Shown here piece by piece: positions 8,496 through 14,434 of a stretch of 26,144 bases of DNA (position 1 is its first letter; each line of letters starts with the position of its first letter). Source of the DNA: Sporothrix humicola (taxonomy: Eukaryota; Ascomycota; Sordariomycetes; Ophiostomatales; Ophiostomataceae). The translations under genes were made by a program, and so were the position numbers. Location: contig WNYE01000165.1 of assembly GCA_021396245.1 (NCBI GenBank), positions 1 through 26,144 of the forward strand, read 5' to 3'. The notes beneath the pieces are model-generated. The model made no database searches. It had not been told where the DNA came from and saw only the letters and a list, made by a program, of their open reading frames with translations.

Positions 8496-8971
8496 GGAGG
8501 CTTCCTCTTGGAAATCGGACAAGCGTCGTCCGAGGACAGGTGGCGGAAGTTTATTACACGGATTTTCAGGAGAGAAGATGAGGAATGATATCTGAAATAG
8601 ATCGCTTTGACTTTTACTATCCCCCCGCGTTCCTGAAGAAAGAAGAAACAAAGGCAAGGGTCGCGTCGCATTACGTCACTGTTTGAGACCCTGACAATCA
8701 ACAGGCAACATCGTCGCAATTGACGTGATTGAGGAAAGAAGTCGATCAATGAAATGACATCCTTCTTTGCAGACGAATGGCATAAATGTTGTTGACGATT
8801 TAATTTTACAATTATTTCACGAATTTAATTGGTATTTTTCATTGGAGGGGTTTTTTTTAGAACAAAAACAAAAAAGAATTCACCCCGAATTTGGAGAGAA
8901 ATTGTCTCGTTATTTGAACAATCTTCAATTATGTCTATCTATAACCACCAACTACTGTAAACAACTGCAAA

Positions 8972-10012
8972 CTACTCAAAGACGACGGCCATCCGCTTCG
9001 TCGACGTGCCGGCACGCATCTCCTTGACCATGTCGTCCAGATCGTCGAGCGTGCGCAGCTCGACTTCGGGGGCAATGTTGTGTTTGGACGAAAAGTCGAC
9101 GGCTTTCTGGAGGCGGGCGGGGATGCCGGGCCCTTCGCTGGCGACGCGGTACTTGAACAGGGCCAGGTCCATGACGGGAATCTCGAGGGGTTTATAGGGG
9201 AGGCCAATGGCCATCAACAAGCCGCCAGGCCGCAGGATCGCCGGCGCCTGCTGGTAGGCGGCCGAGGCGTTGCTGAACACGGCGGCTGCGTGGACGCCAA
9301 TCTTTGTGAGGTCCTTGATTTTGGAGACATAGTCTGGGTCCGTCTTGGAATTGAAGACGGCATCGGCGCCCTGTTTCTTGACCGTGGCGAGGGTGGCGTC
9401 GTTTATGTCGATAGCGACGACCTTGAGACCCATGGCCTTGGCGTACTGCGTGCCAATCTGGCCGAGGCCGCCGGCGCCGATGACGGCGAGCCATTCGCCA
9501 GGCTTGAGTCTGCACGAGTCAACGGCGTTGAACGCGGTGAGGCCGGCACAGAAAAAGACGCAGCTTGTCTTGAGATCAAAATTCGACGGCAGGTGGATGG
9601 CGTTGCGGTAGTCGACAATGGCGTACTCGGAAAAGAAGCCCGGCTTGGTGAAGCCCGAGAGCTCGGGCTTGCCGTTGAGACACAACAAGTTGTGCACCTG
9701 GCAGCCCTGGCACTCAAAGCAGCAGCCCAGAATGTACAGGAAACCAATGCCATCGCCGACCTTGAATTTGCTGCCAGTAACGGACTCGTGCATACTCGCA
9801 ACACGTCCCACGCCCTCGTGGCCAAAGGTAAAGGGCTCCGTCTGGTCGGGCCGCTCAATGGCGATAATATCGGTGTGGCAGAGCGACGCCGACGTCAGCT
9901 TGACCAGCATCTGGTTGGGCCCGGGCACGGGCGTCGGGATCACATTGGTGACGACCTTGTTCTGGGCCGGGTCCCACTGGCCGGCCTTCATAGTCGTTGG
10001 GACGGTAGACAT
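8972..10012 (-). CDS. Zinc-dependent alcohol dehydrogenase (MDR superfamily)
   Basis: An uninterrupted frame of 346 residues, the usual length for medium-chain alcohol dehydrogenases. The N-terminal GroES-like domain carries catalytic zinc candidates Cys45, His65-Glu66 and Cys155. A structural zinc loop with Cys98, Cys101, Cys104 and Cys111 is present; the last gap is six residues where yeast ADH has seven. The Rossmann fold has GAGGLG at 179-184 and an Asp at 202 ending the second strand, which favours NAD+ over NADP+. The protein would interconvert an alcohol and an aldehyde or ketone in the cytosol; substrate is not predictable. It lies between cyclase and AtuA genes on the same strand, and its promoter has the best-preserved copy of the shared element, so it is likely co-expressed with them. 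Confidence 0.93.
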   Translation of the reverse strand: MSTVPTTMKAGQWDPAQNKVVTNVIPTPVPGPNQMLVKLTSASLCHTDIIAIERPDQTEPFTFGHEGVGRVASMHESVTGSKFKVGDGIGFLYILGCCFECQGCQVHNLLCLNGKPELSGFTKPGFFSEYAIVDYRNAIHLPSNFDLKTSCVFFCAGLTAFNAVDSCRLKPGEWLAVIGAGGLGQIGTQYAKAMGLKVVAIDINDATLATVKKQGADAVFNSKTDPDYVSKIKDLTKIGVHAAAVFSNASAAYQQAPAILRPGGLLMAIGLPYKPLEIPVMDLALFKYRVASEGPGIPARLQKAVDFSSKHNIAPEVELRTLDDLDDMVKEMRAGTSTKRMAVVFE

Positions 10013-10150
10013 CTTGGTGGTGTGATGGTATCGACGGCGATGATGACTCGGAAAATGGTTGGTTACTTTGGGCAGTCTTGTTGATCGTGAACCTTGATGA
10101 TCAGGACAGCGTCATATACGTGGTCACATCCTCACTTTCTACAGATCGTA

Positions 10151-10160
10151 CATATAGTAT
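10151..10160 (-). promoter_or_regulatory. TATA-like box, alcohol dehydrogenase
   Basis: On the minus strand it reads ATACTATATG, 139-148 bp upstream of the ATG at 10012. Called from composition and spacing only. Confidence 0.35.
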
Positions 10161-10287
10161 CACATTGGGCTGCCAAGGTACAGAACTACACAGCAGCCGT
10201 CAAGGATCAACCTCGCACGATAGTTTCAACGGTCCATTTCCTGGGGTAGTTTGGTTCCCCGCAGTCTCCGTCCGGAACGCGGCGACC

Positions 10288-10297
10288 CCAATATTGG
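10288..10297. promoter_or_regulatory. CCAATATTGG palindrome
   Basis: A perfect 10-bp palindrome with CCAAT on both strands, a possible CCAAT-binding complex site about 280 bp upstream of the dehydrogenase. The 9-mer CAATATTGG recurs at 14386-14394 just upstream of the transcription factor start. Confidence 0.35.
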
Positions 10298-10331
10298 CAG
10301 GCGTGGGTGGCCATGGCTCGGGGATGAAGAA

Positions 10332-10357
10332 CGCGGGGAAGTTCAGGATAACCGCGG
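10332..10357 (+). promoter_or_regulatory. Bipartite GCGGGGAAG-N7-TAACCGCGG element, dehydrogenase promoter
   Basis: GCGGGGAAG at 10333-10341 and TAACCGCGG at 10349-10357, with a 7-nt gap. It lies about 320-345 bp upstream of the ATG, almost the same distance and orientation relative to its gene as the cyclase copy. Confidence 0.55.
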
Positions 10358-10664
10358 TGACTATGACAGGTTGATTGCATGTTCTTGTTGGGGTAGCAGT
10401 GTTGCATCCCGGACAAGCTGTTCCGCTCAGTGTTCATCTGATGATTGGCCCAGAGGTTGCACAGCATCCTGCCTGGTGCAAAATCATGGCGAGTGGCATA
10501 ATAACAGCAGTATATTCTAAAGTCAACGACAAGTGTAAAATAGTCACGCCAAAGCAGTGTTTATGAAAGTATTTGTATTTGTATTGTTTGTAGAAATGCA
10601 ATATTTACAGTAAAAGCAAAAACGATGCAATGAGTCTTCGTTGTCTTATCCCCCACCGACTTGA

Positions 10665-12572
10665 CTACTCTCCGTCGTCCTCGACCCAGGTGTACGGCAG
10701 GAACTTCTCGGGCACGGGAATGTGCTTGGTGCGCACATAGTCCGTAAAGCCCTTGCCGCGGTTGTCGAGCAGGGTCGAGCTGCTGACGCCCCGGCCCAGG
10801 ATGCCGTAGATGACAAAGTGGACGGCGTAGATGTGGGGGAACTCAACCCTTTCGAGACGGTACTCGTCCTCGCGCCAGTCGCCGCCAATGAGCTCCTTCA
10901 TCTTTTGGATGGTCAAGAACGTGCGGAACCATTCGTAGACGTCGGGGCGGTCCACGAATAGGCCGCAGTTGATGTTGGAACCCTTGTCGCCGGACCTCCC
11001 CAAGGCGATGTTGCCGAGGGGCATGTCGACGGTCTTTCCGAGCGAAGCGAGATCAATCGGGTTGCGGGTATCGTACGACTCGCGCGGGGGAATGGGCTCG
11101 TACTGTGGCGGGCGGGTGCACTCCAAGGTCTGGGCGACAGTGATCTTGCCATCCTTGCCGGCCGGCGCCAAAATGTGGACGGCCTCTTGGATCTCGGCCT
11201 GCGAGACGATGCACGGATAGTAGACGTAAAACGACTTGGGGTCGGCTGTGCGCAGGTCCTGGGCCCAGTGCAGACCCGAAAAGTGCTGCATGGTCTCGTC
11301 GGCCAGCAGCAGCTTGAGGGCGCTCAGCGGCTCCGGCGTGGCGGCCTGCGCAAAGATGCGGAAATACGTCGTGCACTCGAGTTGCTTCCAGGGGTTCTTC
11401 TTGTCGGAGCCGACCACCTGGAAATCGAGCACGGTAAACTTGCCGGCCAGGCCTTCCTCCTCCATGCGCGCGCGGATCTGCATCTCGTAGAGCTTGTACT
11501 TTTTGCGCGTGGCATAGCCGGCGGCGTTGGACAGGTTCTGGCTCTCGAAGCCGCCCTTGTAGTAGATGGCCAGCTTCGTGGTGGGGGGCGGCGGCCGTCC
11601 CTTGATGCCGGACACTCTGACTCTGTCCTCGGCAATCTGCTCGACGCGTGCATCGTCGAGGTAGGCCGTGACGTCGCTGTTCAAGTACATGTTGCCCTGG
11701 ATCTCGTACAGCAGCTGGCACTTGACCGTCTCTTCGGTGACCATGCCGTTGGTGCCAGGGTGCTTGGTGATGACGCACGTGCCGTCGCGCTCAATCTCGG
11801 CAATGGGGAAGCCGCTGTCGATGAATCGCTCAAGGGGGAAGCGGTGGAAGCCCGAAAAGTTGGAGCCCGAGGCATAGGCCGAGCACTCGATCAGGTGGCC
11901 CGCCAGAAACGCGCCGGCCAGCCGGTCGAAATCCGTGTCGCTCCAGCCGTACCACCACCACGCGGCGCCAATCACGGGGGAAGCGTCGGCCACGCGCCCG
12001 CAAATGATAATGTCCGCGCCCGCCTCCAGGCCCTTGACAATGCCCCGCGCGCCAATGTACGCGTTGCACGCCAGCACGTCGTCCTCGTCGAACCCGAGCT
12101 CGGCCTTACTCTTATGGGCGGTCGTGTTAATGTCCTGAAAGGTCGACGGCAGCGCGCCCGTGTCCCGCAGCGTCTGCTTGACCTGGCCGACCATGTTGTC
12201 GCCCGATACCCAGGCACATTTGAGTGTGTACCCCTTTGAGTCGCACAGTTCCTGGCAGTGTTCGGCGAGGGCACGCGGGTTGAGGCCGCCGCCGTCGATA
12301 ATCACCTTGATGCCCTTGGCCGCAATCACGTCCATTGACAACTGCAGCGCCTCCCAGGCGTTCTTCTTGAAGCCCTCGCCCGTGCCCGCCACAATTGCCG
12401 CCTGCTCCTGGGCCAAATTGTTCTCCGCCAGCCAGTCGCCCGTGATAAAGTCCACGGGGCCCAGGCTCGCCTGCTTGCGCATCTGCCACCCGGGCTCCAT
12501 CTGCCCGCCCGAGCAGTTGGCAATGCGCACGGGGCGCAGGCCGCGCTCGCTGCCGGTAACTTGGCTGCCCAT
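10665..12572 (-). CDS. AtuA-like / DUF1446 family protein
   Basis: An uninterrupted frame of 635 residues from an ATG at 12572. The N-terminal two thirds match the acyclic terpene utilisation AtuA family (DUF1446, PF07287): RIANCSGG near residues 16-23, DFITGDWLAENNLA near 41-54, and IDGGGLNPRALAEHC in the first 110 residues. The C-terminal part from about residue 515 carries LGRSGDKGSN (SGDKG at 527-531), the hallmark of the AtuA-like ferredoxin-fold domain. In Pseudomonas, atuA belongs to the citronellol/geraniol pathway with geranyl-CoA carboxylase, but the biochemical role of AtuA is poorly defined. No acyl-CoA carboxylase subunit is in this window, so terpene breakdown is only a hint. 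It is transcribed divergently from the Zn(II)2Cys6 regulator across a 1.86-kb region holding the shared element. Confidence 0.92.
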   Translation of the reverse strand: MGSQVTGSERGLRPVRIANCSGGQMEPGWQMRKQASLGPVDFITGDWLAENNLAQEQAAIVAGTGEGFKKNAWEALQLSMDVIAAKGIKVIIDGGGLNPRALAEHCQELCDSKGYTLKCAWVSGDNMVGQVKQTLRDTGALPSTFQDINTTAHKSKAELGFDEDDVLACNAYIGARGIVKGLEAGADIIICGRVADASPVIGAAWWWYGWSDTDFDRLAGAFLAGHLIECSAYASGSNFSGFHRFPLERFIDSGFPIAEIERDGTCVITKHPGTNGMVTEETVKCQLLYEIQGNMYLNSDVTAYLDDARVEQIAEDRVRVSGIKGRPPPPTTKLAIYYKGGFESQNLSNAAGYATRKKYKLYEMQIRARMEEEGLAGKFTVLDFQVVGSDKKNPWKQLECTTYFRIFAQAATPEPLSALKLLLADETMQHFSGLHWAQDLRTADPKSFYVYYPCIVSQAEIQEAVHILAPAGKDGKITVAQTLECTRPPQYEPIPPRESYDTRNPIDLASLGKTVDMPLGNIALGRSGDKGSNINCGLFVDRPDVYEWFRTFLTIQKMKELIGGDWREDEYRLERVEFPHIYAVHFVIYGILGRGVSSSTLLDNRGKGFTDYVRTKHIPVPEKFLPYTWVEDDGE

Positions 12573-12696
12573 GGTCGTCGTTGAGGTGGTGGTGATTTTT
12601 ATTGTGTGTTGTTGAATTGTAGTAGTGTTGAGTGTGGACTGTCTGTCCCTGTGACTTCGTGAGTTGGAGACGGTATAGCACGAACAGAACGCGCCT

Positions 12697-12704
12697 AGAT
12701 ATAA
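12697..12704 (-). promoter_or_regulatory. TATA-like box, AtuA gene
   Basis: AGATATAA on the plus strand (TTATATCT on the minus), 125-132 bp upstream of the AtuA ATG, matching the spacing at the neighbouring genes. Confidence 0.35.
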
Positions 12705-13271
12705 TGTGGCTTGAGGAAAGCGTGACCGACTACCAACATATGTACGAACAGAGTACCTATCTTGGCTATCGTTATTATATGTCTCTGCTCAAGTACATGG
12801 ATGACTGTTTACAGGGTCTACTGCTCATCAATGGCCATGGCAGCAGATGCCGTCCGGCCTCGTTTCCGTCCTTTTTCTCAAGTGAGTCTCCACGTCCCCA
12901 CGCTCTACACATTCTCCACGCTTACTATACACGCCATCGGCCAGTTACCGCGTGCCGTTGACAAAAAAGTTCCCACTGGGAAACTTGTCCGTCGAAGAGT
13001 CGACTGCGAACACCATCTCTTAAAAAGTAGATTGCCACGGGCCGGCAAGGCTCGGGCGAAGCAGCCGACTGCAGGTTGGCCGAAAGTAGCCACACTACAG
13101 GCCAGGGGAGACGACTTTGTCAATAAAGTTGCTGGTGTCGACTGTCTGGAATTGCAGTCTTGTTTGCTGGCAATTCTGGTGCACTGACGGACTTGTCTCC
13201 GAGGCGCTGGCCAGGCGGTGGTCCAGCGGTAGTCTGGCGTAGTTTCTTGGTCGTCTGCTCGGAAAAGATTG

Positions 13272-13277
13272 CCGCGG
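13272..13277. promoter_or_regulatory. CCGCGG candidate site in divergent region
   Basis: CCGCGG in the context ATTGCCGCGGGTATG. The flank resembles the second cyclase site at 8490. It lies 700 bp from the AtuA ATG and 1,160 bp from the regulator ATG, so it could serve either gene. Confidence 0.4.
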
Positions 13278-13387
13278 GTATGACCCCCCAAAACAGGAAG
13301 TGGCGTAGGCACTAACACCCACAAAAGGCCAGCCAAGACTAACACCTGATTGGTCAAATGACGAAAAGTGGATACAGAGAGACAAGA

Positions 13388-13405
13388 GGGGAAGCATAAC
13401 CGCGG
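13388..13405 (+). promoter_or_regulatory. Compact GGGGAAG-N2-TAACCGCGG element
   Basis: GGGGAAG at 13388-13394 and TAACCGCGG at 13397-13405, only 2 nt apart. Both halves match the cyclase and dehydrogenase promoter elements and are in the same order and strand, although the leading GC of the left half is replaced by GA. Confidence 0.5.
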
Positions 13406-13640
13406 AAGACTTTTGACGATAAAGGACGACGCGAATCGCCAATCGACAACGACTCGACTGCCACATTCGGATTGTTTTCGGGGGCGTGTTTACGACAATA
13501 CAAATGAATTGAAGTGGTGTCGACGAAAACATCATGAGAACGTTTGTCAAAAACCGTTGCATCCAACAGAGATGTACAATAATGCTGGAGTCGTTGTTCT
13601 TCACCTTTGAATTCTGTCTTCTCTCGTTCGTATCATTTGG

Positions 13641-13649
13641 CTTCCCCGC
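13641..13649 (-). promoter_or_regulatory. GCGGGGAAG half-element, minus strand
   Basis: CTTCCCCGC on the plus strand. It is the fourth non-coding copy of this 9-mer in the window and has no adjacent TAACCGCGG. It points toward the regulator gene side of the divergent region. Confidence 0.35.
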
Positions 13650-13764
13650 TTCCTCCGCACTATCGAATCCGGGGCGGCGAGCAAGAGAAGAAGTAGTTAC
13701 AAGCTCGACAAGAAAATGAAAAGATAATATTGGTCGAGAAAATTGATGAGCCTCAGCTTCTGGA

Positions 13765-13779
13765 TCCCGGCATCCGGGA
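13765..13779. promoter_or_regulatory. TCCCGG-CAT-CCGGGA palindrome (CGG-N3-CCG)
   Basis: Perfect 6-bp arms around CAT. The core CGG-N3-CCG is an inverted CGG pair, a classical Zn(II)2Cys6 dimer layout. It lies 655-670 bp upstream of the regulator ATG and could be an autoregulatory site; this is inferred. Confidence 0.4.
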
Positions 13780-14434
13780 GCCCCGCTCGCCTGCAGCTTA
13801 GATTCATGATCTGGAGACGAGAAAGAAAGAACGGAAAGTATGGAGTAGAGACATGCAATAGCAATCAAGCACAACCAGGATAATCATTCTCCTGGTTGGT
13901 GTGCGTGCAGGTGTTTGTGGGGAAGCCAGTCAATGTCAGAGATAGACACGATTGACAGTGACAGGGGTCCATCTTTTCTTGGTCTCTTCTTGGTGCATTT
14001 TTGGTCTCGAGACAGTAAAAACAAGCGCGTTTTTTCGACGGCCATCTTTTAGCTCCAGATTGGGGGCGAGACAAAGTGCGGAGAGAGGAGAGAGGAAAGA
14101 GGAGAAAAGGACGAAAAGAAGGGGTAACGCTGCCGTTCTTGTAGTCTTGAAGTCTTGTCGCAAGGCAGTTCGCACAACTTCGCACTCGCTTTGCTCTCCA
14201 TCGGAGGAAAAGGGAAAACGAAAAAGGACAATCAGACAAAAACAAGAGGAAAAAGTCAAACTCATTGAGACAAACAACTCAACGCAGTTCGCATCATATC
14301 CACATTTCCGACGTCAACTCGACATCATACTCGAAATCAATCATTTCACTCACCAACCACGTCAACATCGCCATTATACTACTATCAATATTGGCGAACG
14401 TCAAATTCGCAACAATCCACCACACACAATCGCC

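Larger units (their letters stand above)
8143..8971. other. Cyclase promoter region
   Basis: The 829-bp gap between the cyclase start and the 3' end of the alcohol dehydrogenase. It contains a TATA-like box (8259-8266), the shared bipartite element (8421-8445) and a second CCGCGG (8490-8495). A plus-strand frame at 8298-8588 (96 codons from an ATG in fair context) stays open but has weaker codon bias than the neighbours and no recognised domain, so it is not called. Confidence 0.6.
10013..10664. other. Alcohol dehydrogenase promoter region
   Basis: A 652-bp gap to the 3' end of the AtuA gene. It contains a TATA-like box (10151-10160), a CCAATATTGG palindrome (10288-10297) and the bipartite element (10332-10357). 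The last 150 bp are AT-rich and probably hold the AtuA polyadenylation signal. No gene is seen. Confidence 0.6.
12573..14434. other. Divergent AtuA / transcription factor intergenic region
   Basis: 1,862 bp with no recognised gene. It contains a TATA-like box for AtuA (12697-12704), CCGCGG at 13272-13277, the compact shared element (13388-13405), GCGGGGAAG on the minus strand (13641-13649) and a CGG-N3-CCG palindrome (13765-13779). The length and site content suit a bidirectional control region. The frame upstream of the transcription factor ATG stays open back to an ATG at 13952 but looks non-coding. Confidence 0.6.

Noticed and set aside
8298..8588. A 96-codon plus-strand frame with an ATG in fair context, between cyclase and alcohol dehydrogenase
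   Set aside because: It overlaps the shared promoter element and second CCGCGG, has weaker third-position GC than neighbouring genes and no recognised domain. A homology search or transcript evidence would be needed to call it.
11175..12239. 354-codon plus-strand frame opposite the AtuA gene
   Set aside because: It is a shadow of the GC-rich AtuA coding strand, with Ala/Arg/Val/Leu/Gly bias typical of antisense frames.
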